From an uncultured Lachnospiraceae bacterium (GTDB lineage: Bacteria > Bacillota > Clostridia > Lachnospirales > Lachnospiraceae): a stretch of DNA of 37,294 bases. The notes under the pieces were generated by a model, which worked only from the letters and a program-made list of their open reading frames with translations, was not told the DNA's origin and made no database searches. The stretch lies in the NCBI GenBank assembly GCA_900551235.1, contig URUU01000019.1, positions 1 through 37,294 on the forward strand, given 5' to 3'. Below, piece by piece: positions 8,362-17,263 of this stretch (positions are counted from its first letter, which is position 1; the number at the start of each line of letters is the position of its first letter). The position numbers and the translations under genes were made by a program.

Positions 8362-8390
8362 TTTTACTATTGTGAACATTATGTTATAAT
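8362..8390 (+). promoter_or_regulatory. Promoter of the SCIFF locus
   Basis: TTTTAC at 8362-8367, a 17-base spacer, then TATAAT at 8385-8390. The -10 is perfect and the -35 weak. The promoter lies 43 bases before the scfA start codon and is divergent from the foldase promoter. Confidence 0.55.
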
Positions 8391-8432
8391 CAAATTAAAT
8401 TTCCGCGCAAGCGAAGATAAGGAGGCGATAAT

Positions 8433-8576
8433 ATGAAACATATTCAGACATTAAATACCAAAAGTCTGCAGAACACAGTAAAGAAAGGCGGATGCGGCGA
8501 ATGTCAGACATCCTGTCAGTCTGCATGTAAGACATCCTGTACAGTAGGAAACCAGAGCTGTGAAAGCAATAAATAA
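8433..8576 (+). CDS. scfA: SCIFF ranthipeptide precursor (six cysteines in forty-five)
   Basis: A 47-residue peptide starting MKHIQTLNTKSLQNTVKKGG and followed by six cysteines at 21, 24, 28, 32, 36 and 43, the SCIFF pattern that is near-universal in Clostridia. Ribosomally made, it is modified by the radical SAM enzyme encoded 75 bases downstream. In the characterised CteA/CteB homologue a thioether links Cys32 to Thr37, and both residues are present here at the same numbers. Reports in other clostridia suggest a signalling or metabolic regulatory role, and the mature product's role here is inferred. AAGGAGG at 8419-8425, seven bases before ATG, is a strong ribosome binding site, as expected for an abundant peptide. 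Confidence 0.95.
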   Translation: MKHIQTLNTKSLQNTVKKGGCGECQTSCQSACKTSCTVGNQSCESNK

Positions 8577-8595
8577 TAACAGACATAAAAGCAAG

Positions 8596-8621
8596 CAGCG
8601 GGCATCTGCTCGCTGTTTCTT
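8596..8621 (+). terminator. Short hairpin between scfA and scfB (leaky terminator or processing site)
   Basis: CAGCGGGCA (8596-8604) pairs with TGCTCGCTG (8607-8615) with one G-U, and TTTCTT follows. The stem is short-looped and the U-tract imperfect, so partial termination is more likely than full. It would give more peptide than enzyme transcript. Confidence 0.5.
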
Positions 8622-8651
8622 AGCGTCTGGAGACTGAAAGGGGATTACAAG

Positions 8652-10022
8652 TTGATCCATCAATATAAAAGCAACGGCTTCAACATCGTTATGGATGTAA
8701 ACAGCGGCTCTATACATATCGTGGACGATGTGGTATATGACGTACTTCCATATCTGGAAAAGAAAACATCAAAAGAAGAGATTGCAAAGGCTCTGGATGG
8801 TAAGTATACACCAGCCGGGATCGAAGAAGCGATCGAAGAGTGCCGGGAGTTAGAAGAAGCCGGAGCATTGTTTACCGAAGATATCTACGAGAATGCAATT
8901 GATGCATTCAAAAACCGTCCGACTGTCGTAAAAGCACTCTGTCTGCATATTGCACATGACTGTAATCTTGCCTGTCGTTACTGCTTTGCAGAAGAAGGTG
9001 AGTATCACGGCCGTCGTGCCCTGATGAGTTATGAAGTTGGAAAAAAAGCACTGGATTTCCTGATCGCAAATTCCGGAAGCAGAAGAAATCTGGAAGTGGA
9101 TTTCTTTGGCGGAGAGCCACTGATGAACTGGCAGGTGGTAAAAGACCTTGTAGCATATGGAAGAGAGCAGGAAAAGATCCACAATAAAAATTTCCGTTTT
9201 ACACTGACCACAAACGGAGTTCTGTTAAACGATGAGGTTATGGAGTTCTGTAACCGTGAGATGGCAAATGTCGTACTCAGCATTGACGGCAGAAAAGAAG
9301 TACATGATTACATGCGTCCGTTCCGCAAAGGAAAAGGCAGCTATGACCTGATTCTCCCCAAATTTGAAAAATTTGCGGAGAGCAGACATCAGGATAAATA
9401 TTATGTAAGAGGAACCTTTACCAGACACAACCTGGATTTTGCATCCGATGTCCTGCATCTGGCAGATCTGGGCTTTAAACAGATTTCCGTAGAGCCGGTT
9501 GTTGCTCAGCCGGAAGAGGAGTACGCACTGCGGGAAGAAGATATTCCGGCAATCTGCGAAGAATATGACAGACTGGCAAAGGAAATGATCAAGCGTCATA
9601 AGGAAGGAAGGGGATTCAATTTCTTCCATTTTATGATAGACCTGACGGGAGGACCTTGCGTTTACAAACGCCTCTCCGGATGCGGCTCCGGAACAGAATA
9701 CCTCGCTGTCACACCGTGGGGTGATTTTTATCCGTGTCATCAGTTTGTCGGGGAAGAACAGTTCCTGATGGGAAATGTGGAGGAAGGTATCAAGACACCG
9801 CAGATCCAGACTGAGTTTAAAAACTGCAATGTCTATGCAAAAGAGAAGTGCAAAAAATGTTTTGCGAAATTCTACTGCAGCGGCGGATGTGCGGCAAACT
9901 CCTGGAATTTCCACAAATCCATCAACGATGCATATGATATCGGATGTGAATTGCAGCGGAAGCGTATCGAATGCGCGATCATGATAAAGGCAGCACTCGC
10001 TGCCGAGGAAAAGGAGAATTAA
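8652..10022 (+). CDS. scfB: SCIFF maturase, radical SAM/SPASM thioether-forming enzyme
   Basis: A 456-residue radical SAM enzyme. Residues about 1-80 form the peptide-recognition (RRE-like) domain (IHQYKSNGFNIVMDVNSGSI). The [4Fe-4S] SAM-binding motif is CNLACRYC with Cys104, Cys108 and Cys111. The C-terminal SPASM region has the auxiliary-cluster cysteines (GGPCVYKRLSGCGSG, YPCHQF, CKKCFAKFYCSGGCAANSW, DIGC). The start is TTG at 8652, chosen because the conserved N-terminus begins with the next residue and AAGGGG lies just upstream. It installs Cys-to-Thr thioether bonds in the SCIFF peptide encoded directly upstream. secDF begins six bases after its stop codon, so they are co-transcribed. 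Confidence 0.95.
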   Translation: MIHQYKSNGFNIVMDVNSGSIHIVDDVVYDVLPYLEKKTSKEEIAKALDGKYTPAGIEEAIEECRELEEAGALFTEDIYENAIDAFKNRPTVVKALCLHIAHDCNLACRYCFAEEGEYHGRRALMSYEVGKKALDFLIANSGSRRNLEVDFFGGEPLMNWQVVKDLVAYGREQEKIHNKNFRFTLTTNGVLLNDEVMEFCNREMANVVLSIDGRKEVHDYMRPFRKGKGSYDLILPKFEKFAESRHQDKYYVRGTFTRHNLDFASDVLHLADLGFKQISVEPVVAQPEEEYALREEDIPAICEEYDRLAKEMIKRHKEGRGFNFFHFMIDLTGGPCVYKRLSGCGSGTEYLAVTPWGDFYPCHQFVGEEQFLMGNVEEGIKTPQIQTEFKNCNVYAKEKCKKCFAKFYCSGGCAANSWNFHKSINDAYDIGCELQRKRIECAIMIKAALAAEEKEN

Positions 10023-10027
10023 GAAAC

Positions 10028-12181
10028 ATGAAAAAGAACAAAGCGATTGGTGTAGTCGTTGTGATCGCCCTGTTTCTTGGGCTTTTGACCTACACCACAG
10101 GTGTCGGCTTCGGACCTACCGGAACGGGAGCTGCCAAAAACATTACCCTTGGACTGGATCTGTCCGGTGGTGTAAGTATTACTTATGAGGTAGTGGGTGA
10201 CGAGAATCCATCTGCCGCAGACATGAAAGACACCATTTACAAGCTGCAGCAGCGTGTTGACGGCTACAGCACAGAAGCACAGGTTTATCAGGAAGGCAGC
10301 AACCGCATCAACATCGAAATCCCTGGTGTATCCGATGCAAATGCCATTCTCGAAGAGCTTGGCAAACCAGGTTCCCTTCAGTTTCAGCTGGAAGACGGCA
10401 CCGTTGTCGTAGACGGAAGCCAGGTCGCATCCGCAGAAGCAGGCGTTCAGCAGGATAACCTGAAAAATAACGAGAACGTTGTAAAACTGGAGTTCAACAG
10501 TGAAGGTGCCGCAGCCTTTGCAAATGCAACTTCTGAAAATATCGGCAAATCCATCTATATTGTATATGACGGTGATGTCATCAGTGCTCCGACCGTAAGG
10601 AGTGCGATCACAGACGGTTCTGCTGTCATCACCGGTATGGCAGATGCACAGGAAGCAGAAAATCTGGCTTCTTCCATCCGTATCGGTTCTCTGTCCCTGG
10701 AACTGCAGGAGCTGCGTTCCAACGTTGTAGGTGCCCAGCTTGGGGAAGCCGCAATTTCCACCAGCTTAAAAGCAGGAGCGATCGGTCTGGCACTTGTCTG
10801 CATCTTTATGATGGTTGTTTACCTGCTGCCAGGTGTTGTTGCAGCGATCTCTCTGCTGCTGTACACCGTACTGACACTGGTTACTTTAAATGCATTTGAT
10901 ATCACACTGACTCTGCCGGGTATCGCAGGTATCATCCTCGGTATTGGTATGGCGGTCGATGCAAACGTTATCATTTATGCACGTATCCGTGAAGAAATTG
11001 CAGCCGGAAGATCTGTTAAAAATGCGATTGATATCGGTTTCAAAAAAGCTCTGTCTGCAATTCTGGACGGAAATATCACCACCCTGATTGCAGCGATCGT
11101 GCTGGGTATCATGGGAACCGGTTCCGTAAAAGGTTTCGCATACACACTGGCGATGAGTATCATCCTGTCCATGTTCTCTGCACTGGTTATTTCCAGATGT
11201 CTGGCAAAGGCATTCTTTGCCCTTGGATTCCAGGATGTGAAATACTATGGATGCCCGAAAAAACATGACACCATTGATTTCTTGAAACATAAGAAAGTAT
11301 TCTTTGCGATCGCGGTCGTATGCATGATCTCCGGTCCGGCTGCCATGCTGATCCACAGCCAGGGTGGTGGAAAAGCACTGAACTACAGCCTTGAGTTTAT
11401 GGGCGGTACCTCTACAAACGTAACCTTCAACGAAGATTACTCCATCGAAGAGATCGATGAAAAAGTAAAACCGGTTGTACAGGAAGTAACCGGTGATGCA
11501 AATATCCAGGCTACCAAGGTAAGCGGTTCCAATCAGGTTATCATAAAGACAAGAGAACTGTCTCTGGATGAAAGAACCGAGCTTAGCCAGAAACTGAATG
11601 AAAAATTTGGTGTGGATGAATCCACAATCACCGCAGAGAGCATTTCTTCTACCGTAAGTAATGAAATGCGTCAGGATGCGATCGTTGCGGTTATCATTGC
11701 AGCTATCTGTATGCTGATCTACATCTGGCTGCGTTTCAAAGATATCCGTTTCGGTGCAAGTGCCGTTCTGGCTCTGCTCCACGACGTACTGATCGTGCTG
11801 GCATTCTATGCAATCGCAAGAATTTCTGTTGGCAATACCTTCATTGCCTGCATGCTGACGATCATCGGATACTCTATCAACGCATCTATTGTTATCTTTG
11901 ACCGTATCCGTGAAAACCTGGGTAACTCAAAGAAACACAGTGACGAAGCACTTAAAGAGATCGTAAACAGAAGTATCACACAGACTCTTACAAGAAGTAT
12001 CTATACTTCTCTGACAACGTTCATCACGATCGCAGCACTGTTCATTCTCGGCGTTCCGTCGATTCGTGAATTTGCAGCACCTCTGATGGTTGGTATCGTT
12101 GCCGGTGCATTCTCTTCTGTATGCATTTCCGGTCCGCTGTGGTATACACTGAAAACCAAATTCAAAAGCAAAACTAAATAA
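10028..12181 (+). CDS. secDF: SecDF fused protein-export membrane protein
   Basis: A 717-residue fusion of SecD and SecF, the proton-driven accessory subunits of the Sec translocon. The first transmembrane helix is at residues 6-25, the SecD motif LGLDLSGGVSITYEV is near 41, and the large extracytoplasmic domain spans about 45-260. Five more helices follow, including GIAGIILGIGMAVDANVIIY. The SecF half opens near residue 430 and carries LEFMGGTSTNVTF and its own six-helix bundle. The ATG at 10028 is chosen because AAGGAG lies at 10011-10016 and the longer frame would overlap scfB. The length matches intact fused SecDF of Firmicutes. A terminator follows directly. Confidence 0.95.
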   Translation: MKKNKAIGVVVVIALFLGLLTYTTGVGFGPTGTGAAKNITLGLDLSGGVSITYEVVGDENPSAADMKDTIYKLQQRVDGYSTEAQVYQEGSNRINIEIPGVSDANAILEELGKPGSLQFQLEDGTVVVDGSQVASAEAGVQQDNLKNNENVVKLEFNSEGAAAFANATSENIGKSIYIVYDGDVISAPTVRSAITDGSAVITGMADAQEAENLASSIRIGSLSLELQELRSNVVGAQLGEAAISTSLKAGAIGLALVCIFMMVVYLLPGVVAAISLLLYTVLTLVTLNAFDITLTLPGIAGIILGIGMAVDANVIIYARIREEIAAGRSVKNAIDIGFKKALSAILDGNITTLIAAIVLGIMGTGSVKGFAYTLAMSIILSMFSALVISRCLAKAFFALGFQDVKYYGCPKKHDTIDFLKHKKVFFAIAVVCMISGPAAMLIHSQGGGKALNYSLEFMGGTSTNVTFNEDYSIEEIDEKVKPVVQEVTGDANIQATKVSGSNQVIIKTRELSLDERTELSQKLNEKFGVDESTITAESISSTVSNEMRQDAIVAVIIAAICMLIYIWLRFKDIRFGASAVLALLHDVLIVLAFYAIARISVGNTFIACMLTIIGYSINASIVIFDRIRENLGNSKKHSDEALKEIVNRSITQTLTRSIYTSLTTFITIAALFILGVPSIREFAAPLMVGIVAGAFSSVCISGPLWYTLKTKFKSKTK

Positions 12182-12196
12182 GTTTTTGCTTATTTC

Positions 12197-12243
12197 AAAA
12201 AAGATGCTCTTTCTCCCTTTTCGGCGAAAGGGCATCTTTTTTT
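12197..12243 (+). terminator. Terminator of the scfA-scfB-secDF operon
   Basis: GATGCTCTTTC (12203-12213) pairs with GAAAGGGCATC (12226-12236) with one G-U, flanked by an A-run upstream and seven T downstream. Confidence 0.9.
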
Positions 12244-12262
12244 CGGAAAGGAAATTTATACT

Positions 12263-13996
12263 ATGGAAAAATGGGTTGTCTCTGCAAAGCGTGCCGATTT
12301 TCAGGCAATAGCAGAAAAATTCGGGATCGACCAGGTGACTGCAAGGCTGATCCGAAATCGTGATATTGTAGGTGAACCGGAAATCCGGCAGTATCTTTAC
12401 GGAACAAAAGAAGATTTCTATGATCCGCATCTGCTGAAAGATGCTGACAAACTGGTATCTGTTTTGCGGCAGAAAATACAGGAACGGAAAAAAATAAGAA
12501 TTATCGGTGATTATGACATTGATGGTGTCAGCGCTTCTTATATTCTTCTGAAAGGACTGCGCCGCTGTCACGCAAATGTGGATGTGGAAATACCGGACCG
12601 TATGAAAGACGGCTATGGCATCAATGAACATCTGATTCGTTATGCATATGAGGAAGATGTCGATACCATTCTGACCTGTGATAACGGAATCGCAGCAATC
12701 GAACAGACAAAACTGGCAAAAACTCTTGGTATGACCATTCTGATTACCGATCACCACGAAGTACAGGAAGAAGTACCGCTGGCAGATGCGGTTGTAAATC
12801 CAAGGCAGGCAGACTGCCCGTATCCGTTTAAGCATTTATGTGGTGCAGCGGTTGCTTACAAAGTGATCTGCTGTCTGTATGAAGCGTTTGGAATAGCGGT
12901 GGAAGAAGCAGAGGAATTTCTGGAGGCGGCAGGTTTTGCAACGGTAGGAGATGTGATGGAGCTGGTCGGCGAAAACAGAATTCTGGTAAAAGAAGGATTA
13001 AAAAGGCTGAATCGTACACAGAATGTGGGGATGGCAGCATTGATCCGTGCCTGTAAACTGGAAGAGATGGAACTGAAGGCTTATCATATCGGTTTTGTAT
13101 TAGGACCGTGTATCAATGCCGGTGGAAGACTGGATACAGCCAGACGCTCCTTAAACCTCTTATTGCAGGAAGAAAAAGCAAAAGCCGATCTTATGGCTCT
13201 TAAACTGAAAGAACTGAATGACGAACGAAAAGATATGACGCAGAAAGGAACGGAAGAAGCAATCGCCTGGATAGAAAAGGAGGGCAGAAGCAGCGATAAA
13301 GTTCTGGTTGTCTATCTTTCGGACTGTCATGAGAGCCTTGCCGGGATCATAGCCGGACGTATCCGGGAACGCTATAACAAACCGGTGTTTGTACTGACAG
13401 ACAGTGCAGACGGTGTCAAAGGCTCCGGACGTTCAATCGAGGCATATTCTATGTTTGAGGAAATGTCGAAGTGTAAAGAACTCTATACAAAATATGGCGG
13501 CCATCCGATGGCAGCCGGTCTCTCCCTTCCACCGGAAAATGTGGAAAAATTCCGGAACTTTTTAAATGAGCATACTACATTGACAGAAGAAGATTTTATC
13601 CCGAAGATCACGATTGACGTACCAATGCCGATTGGTTATATTACAGAAAAACTGATCAGGGAGCTTTCTGTTTTAGAGCCATTTGGGAAAGGGAATGAAA
13701 AACCACTCTTTGCAGAGAAAAATCTGTCTATATTAAATATGAAGATTCTCGGCAGAAACCGCAATGTATTGAAAATGCAGGTGCGAAGCCAGAGTGGAAC
13801 CGTGATGGATGCACTCTATTTTGGGGATTTGGAACAGATTTTAGATTATATAAGAGAAAAATTTGGAGAAACAGAATATGAGAAGTGTTTTCAGGGAAGG
13901 CAGAATGCAGTTGTACTTTCAGTGATTTATTATCCTTCCCTGAATGAGTATCAGGGAAGGACGAGCATACAGATCATCGTTTCGCATTATTGCTGA
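12263..13996 (+). CDS. recJ: Single-stranded-DNA-specific exonuclease RecJ
   Basis: A 577-residue DHH-superfamily nuclease that degrades single-stranded DNA 5' to 3' in recombination and mismatch repair. Motif I is GDYDIDGV starting at Gly82, LTCDNG is motif II, and DHH at 163-165 is motif III. HLCGAAVAYK is motif IV. GPCINAGGRLD follows, then the DHHA1 domain with LAGIIAGRIRERYNKPV and GGHPMAAGLSL. All metal-binding residues appear intact. The C-terminal OB-fold is present and the length is normal. GGAAAGGAAA upstream is the ribosome binding site. Its last 23 bases overlap the convergent membrane-protein gene. Confidence 0.95.
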   Translation: MEKWVVSAKRADFQAIAEKFGIDQVTARLIRNRDIVGEPEIRQYLYGTKEDFYDPHLLKDADKLVSVLRQKIQERKKIRIIGDYDIDGVSASYILLKGLRRCHANVDVEIPDRMKDGYGINEHLIRYAYEEDVDTILTCDNGIAAIEQTKLAKTLGMTILITDHHEVQEEVPLADAVVNPRQADCPYPFKHLCGAAVAYKVICCLYEAFGIAVEEAEEFLEAAGFATVGDVMELVGENRILVKEGLKRLNRTQNVGMAALIRACKLEEMELKAYHIGFVLGPCINAGGRLDTARRSLNLLLQEEKAKADLMALKLKELNDERKDMTQKGTEEAIAWIEKEGRSSDKVLVVYLSDCHESLAGIIAGRIRERYNKPVFVLTDSADGVKGSGRSIEAYSMFEEMSKCKELYTKYGGHPMAAGLSLPPENVEKFRNFLNEHTTLTEEDFIPKITIDVPMPIGYITEKLIRELSVLEPFGKGNEKPLFAEKNLSILNMKILGRNRNVLKMQVRSQSGTVMDALYFGDLEQILDYIREKFGETEYEKCFQGRQNAVVLSVIYYPSLNEYQGRTSIQIIVSHYC

Positions 13997-14645
13997 CTTT
14001 TCTGAGAAGCATCTGGTACAGCAGAAAAGAGAAAAGACTTGCAGCCAGAACACAAAACAGGATCAGAAGAGCAGCATGCAGAAAATACGCATCCGGCAAA
14101 ATGGTGATCACAGGGTCATATGCAGGATTAAAGATCCAGTAGTCATTGCGGAACATGATCTTATGGAACAGGACAAAACAAAAATCCCAGTTTAAAACTG
14201 CAAGCAAACCGACAATTACGACAAGCGTGGTGGGAAGTGCGGAGAGCAGGGCAAAAAAGGCAATGTTTTTTTTGCGGATCTGCCGGACGATCAGAAAAAA
14301 GGTCAGTGGGATCAGGATGAAAGAAGCGTATTCAATATTTAGAAAAATGCGTTTTACTTCCTCAAAATGAATCCTTCCTTCCTCTGACATGGTAAAATCT
14401 GAAAGTCTAAGATCCGAAGGTCCGAATATGGAATTATAATCGATCAGCTCGTCATAATTTTTGCGGATCACTTCTTTTGAATAGCCGCTTGCTGCCGGAA
14501 GGTGCAGATGATCGATATCAAAATAATAGAGGGCGCGGAAATGTAAGACAAACAGTATGGAGATGGAAAAAATGGCAAGCGTGCAAAGCAGGGCACAGGA
14601 GATATTTTTCCAGGAAAAAACAGATTTTCGGATATGTGGTTTCAT
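13974..14645 (-). CDS. Integral membrane protein, TIGR01906/DUF1461-like
   Basis: A 223-residue membrane protein with helices at about 17-38, 112-132, 140-165 and 190-215. The long extracytoplasmic loop has HLHLPAASGYSKEVIRKNYDELIDY and LRLSDFTMSEEGRIHFEEVK, which match the TIGR01906 family, whose function is unknown. The start is the ATG at 14643-14645 with AGAAGGGAG upstream; an upstream extension from 14723 lacks a site. The gene is monocistronic, with a good promoter at 14679-14707, and ends inside the recJ 3' end (23-base convergent overlap), where antisense interference is possible. Confidence 0.75.
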   Translation of the reverse strand: MKPHIRKSVFSWKNISCALLCTLAIFSISILFVLHFRALYYFDIDHLHLPAASGYSKEVIRKNYDELIDYNSIFGPSDLRLSDFTMSEEGRIHFEEVKRIFLNIEYASFILIPLTFFLIVRQIRKKNIAFFALLSALPTTLVVIVGLLAVLNWDFCFVLFHKIMFRNDYWIFNPAYDPVITILPDAYFLHAALLILFCVLAASLFSFLLYQMLLRKVSNNAKR

Positions 14646-14678
14646 ATAAAAAGTACTCCCTTCTGGTAATCTGGTTTT

Positions 14679-14707
14679 ACTATAATCTAATCTGATTTTT
14701 GCGTCAA
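14679..14707 (-). promoter_or_regulatory. Promoter of the TIGR01906-like gene
   Basis: Minus strand TTGACG (14702-14707), 17-base spacer, TATAGT (14679-14684), 34 bases before the start codon. Confidence 0.7.
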
Positions 14708-14726
14708 TGCACTTTTTTGCCATCTA

Positions 14727-14756
14727 TTGACAAAAGCAAATAAACTGGGGTAAAAT
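14727..14756 (+). promoter_or_regulatory. Promoter of leuS
   Basis: TTGACA (14727-14732), 18-base spacer, TAAAAT (14751-14756). The 5' leader is only about 45 bases, too short for a T-box, so leuS here does not use tRNA-sensing attenuation. Confidence 0.7.
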
Positions 14757-14808
14757 AACAGATAGTTTTAAGCATTTATAAGAATTTAAGTTTCAGGAGG
14801 AAAAGAAA

Positions 14809-17223
14809 ATGGCAGTGCCTTATAACCATAAAGCCATTGAAAAAAAATGGCGTCAGAAATGGGAAGAAAATCCGGTGAATGTTGATGACGGCAAAAAGCC
14901 AAAATATTATTGTCTGGATATGTTTCCGTATCCGTCAGGAAACGGCCTTCACGTAGGTCACTGGAGAGGTTATGTGATCTCCGATGTGTGGAGCCGCTAC
15001 AAAATGATGCAGGGATATTACCTGATCCATCCGATGGGATGGGATGCATTCGGTCTTCCGGCAGAGAACTATGCGATCAAGACCGGTCAGCATCCGGCAA
15101 TCTCCACCGCTGAAAATATTTCCAATATCAAACGTCAGATCAACGAGATCGCAGCAATCTATGACTGGGATCGCGAAGTCAATACCACGGATCCGGATTT
15201 CTACAAATGGACACAGTGGATCTTCGTAAAGATGTTCAAGGAAGGACTTGCATATGAGAAAGAATTCCCGATCAACTGGTGCCCGTCCTGTAAGACAGGC
15301 CTGGCAAACGAAGAAGTGGTAAACGGCTGCTGCGAGCGATGCGGTACACCGGTTACCAAGAAAAACCTGCGTCAGTGGATGCTGCGTATCACAAAGTATG
15401 CAGACCGTCTGTTAAGTGACCTGGACAAACTGGAATGGCCGGAGAAAGTAAAGAAAATGCAGACCGAGTGGATCGGCAAATCTTATGGTGCAGAAGTCGA
15501 TTTTCCGGTAGAAGGAAGAGACGAAAAGATCACCGTTTATACGACAAGACAGGATACTCTTCACGGTGCAACCTTTATGGTACTGGCTCCGGAGCATAAA
15601 CTGGCAGCAGGTCTTGCCACACCGGATCAGAAAGAAGCCGTGGATGCCTATATCTATGCAGCATCCATGAAATCCAACGTAGACCGTATGCAGGATAAGG
15701 AAAAGACCGGCGTATTTACCGGAAGCTATGCAACCAATCCGCTGAACGGAGCAAAAGTTCCGATCTGGCTCTCTGACTATGTACTGGCAGATTACGGTAC
15801 CGGTGCGATCATGTGTGTACCGGCTCACGATGACCGTGACTTTGAGTTTGCAAAGAAATTCGATATTCCGATCATCCAGGTTATCGCAAAAGACGGCAAA
15901 GAAATCGAGAATATGACCGAAGCCTATACCGAGGCCTCCGGAACTATGATCAATTCCGGTGACTGGAATGGTATGGAATCTGCAGTCCTGAAAAAAGAAG
16001 CTCCGCATATCATTGAGAAGATGGGCATCGGACGCAAAACCGTTAACTACAAACTGCGTGACTGGGTATTCTCCCGTCAGCGTTACTGGGGCGAGCCGAT
16101 CCCGATCGTACACTGTCCGAAATGCGGAAACGTTCCGGTTCCGGAAGAAGAGCTTCCGCTGCGTCTGCCGGATGTAGAATCTTATGAACCGACCGGTACC
16201 GGCGAATCACCGCTGGCAGCGATCGAAGACTGGGTAAACTGCAAATGCCCGAAATGTGGAGCAGATGCAAAACGTGAGACAAACACTATGCCTCAGTGGG
16301 CAGGTTCTTCCTGGTACTTCCTGCGTTATGTAGATCCACATAACAACGAAGAACTGGTATCTAAAGAAAAAGCAGACAAATACCTTCCGGTGGATATGTA
16401 CATCGGCGGCGTAGAGCATGCAGTACTGCATCTTCTGTACTCCCGTTTCTATACCAAGTTCCTGTACGATATCGGAGTGGTCGATTTTGATGAGCCATTC
16501 CACAAATTGTTTAACCAGGGTATGATCACCGGTAAGAATGGTATCAAGATGAGTAAGTCCAAAGGAAATGTCATTTCTCCGGATGATCTGGTACGCGATT
16601 ACGGCTGCGATTCCCTGAGAATGTATGAATTATTTGTAGGTCCGCCAGAGCTGGATGCAGAGTGGGATGACCGCGGTATCGAAGGTGTATACCGTTTCCT
16701 GTCCCGTTTCTGGAACCTGGTTATGGACAACAAAGATAAAAATATCACAGCAAGTAAAGAGATGATCAAAGCTCGCCATAAGATGATCCACATGATCACA
16801 ACCCGTCTGGAGGGCTTCAGCCTGAATACGGTTATTTCCGGCTTCATGGAGTGCAACAACAACCTGATCACAATCGCCAAGAAAGAAGGCGGCATGGACA
16901 AAGAGACTCTGGAATCAGTCGTTCTGCTTCTGGCACCATTTGCACCGCATATGGGAGAAGAGCTCTGGGAGGTACTTGGCCATACCGATTCCGTATTCCA
17001 CCACGAATGGCCGGCCCACGATGAAGAAGCAATGAAAGATGATGAAGTTGAGATTCCGGTACAGGTAAACGGAAAGACAAAAGCAGTCATCTCCATTCCG
17101 GTTGACATCAGCAAAGAAGATGCGATTGCAAAAGCAAAAGAAGCACTTGGTGACAAACTTTCCGGAAACATTATCAAAGAAATCTATGTTCCGAAGAAGA
17201 TTGTAAACATCGTAGCAAAATAA
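14809..17223 (+). CDS. leuS: Leucyl-tRNA synthetase
   Basis: An 804-residue class I aminoacyl-tRNA synthetase that charges tRNA-Leu. The HIGH-type motif is PYPSGNGLHVGH with His48 and His51, KMSKS is at 580-584, and the CP1 editing domain with TTRQDTLHGATFMVLAPEH is at about 225-420. The zinc-type CPSCKTGLANEEVVNGCCERC segment is intact, as is a second cysteine set in the editing/insert region (CPKCGNVPVPEEE, CKCPKCGADAK). The C-terminal VQVNGKTKAVISIP domain is complete. CAGGAGGAAAAG precedes the ATG. Length and motifs indicate a functional bacterial LeuRS. Confidence 0.97.
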   Translation: MAVPYNHKAIEKKWRQKWEENPVNVDDGKKPKYYCLDMFPYPSGNGLHVGHWRGYVISDVWSRYKMMQGYYLIHPMGWDAFGLPAENYAIKTGQHPAISTAENISNIKRQINEIAAIYDWDREVNTTDPDFYKWTQWIFVKMFKEGLAYEKEFPINWCPSCKTGLANEEVVNGCCERCGTPVTKKNLRQWMLRITKYADRLLSDLDKLEWPEKVKKMQTEWIGKSYGAEVDFPVEGRDEKITVYTTRQDTLHGATFMVLAPEHKLAAGLATPDQKEAVDAYIYAASMKSNVDRMQDKEKTGVFTGSYATNPLNGAKVPIWLSDYVLADYGTGAIMCVPAHDDRDFEFAKKFDIPIIQVIAKDGKEIENMTEAYTEASGTMINSGDWNGMESAVLKKEAPHIIEKMGIGRKTVNYKLRDWVFSRQRYWGEPIPIVHCPKCGNVPVPEEELPLRLPDVESYEPTGTGESPLAAIEDWVNCKCPKCGADAKRETNTMPQWAGSSWYFLRYVDPHNNEELVSKEKADKYLPVDMYIGGVEHAVLHLLYSRFYTKFLYDIGVVDFDEPFHKLFNQGMITGKNGIKMSKSKGNVISPDDLVRDYGCDSLRMYELFVGPPELDAEWDDRGIEGVYRFLSRFWNLVMDNKDKNITASKEMIKARHKMIHMITTRLEGFSLNTVISGFMECNNNLITIAKKEGGMDKETLESVVLLLAPFAPHMGEELWEVLGHTDSVFHHEWPAHDEEAMKDDEVEIPVQVNGKTKAVISIPVDISKEDAIAKAKEALGDKLSGNIIKEIYVPKKIVNIVAK

Positions 17224-17263
17224 AACATTTGCACAGCTGTTTTTACAGCATATATTTTTGAAT

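Noticed and set aside
10886..11782. A 298-codon minus-strand open frame inside secDF
   Set aside because: It is antisense to an intact SecDF, has Cys/His-rich composition typical of shadow frames, and lacks a ribosome binding site.
14757..14808. Possible T-box leader before leuS
   Set aside because: The leader is only about 45 bases and has no T-box sequence or antiterminator stems.
15412..16113. A 233-codon minus-strand open frame inside leuS
   Set aside because: It is a shadow of the leucyl-tRNA synthetase coding frame; no family resemblance.
17229..17248. GCTGT-TTTT-ACAGC stem just after leuS as a terminator
   Set aside because: It is only a five-pair stem without a following U-tract, and the next gene starts 16 bases later; read-through is more likely.
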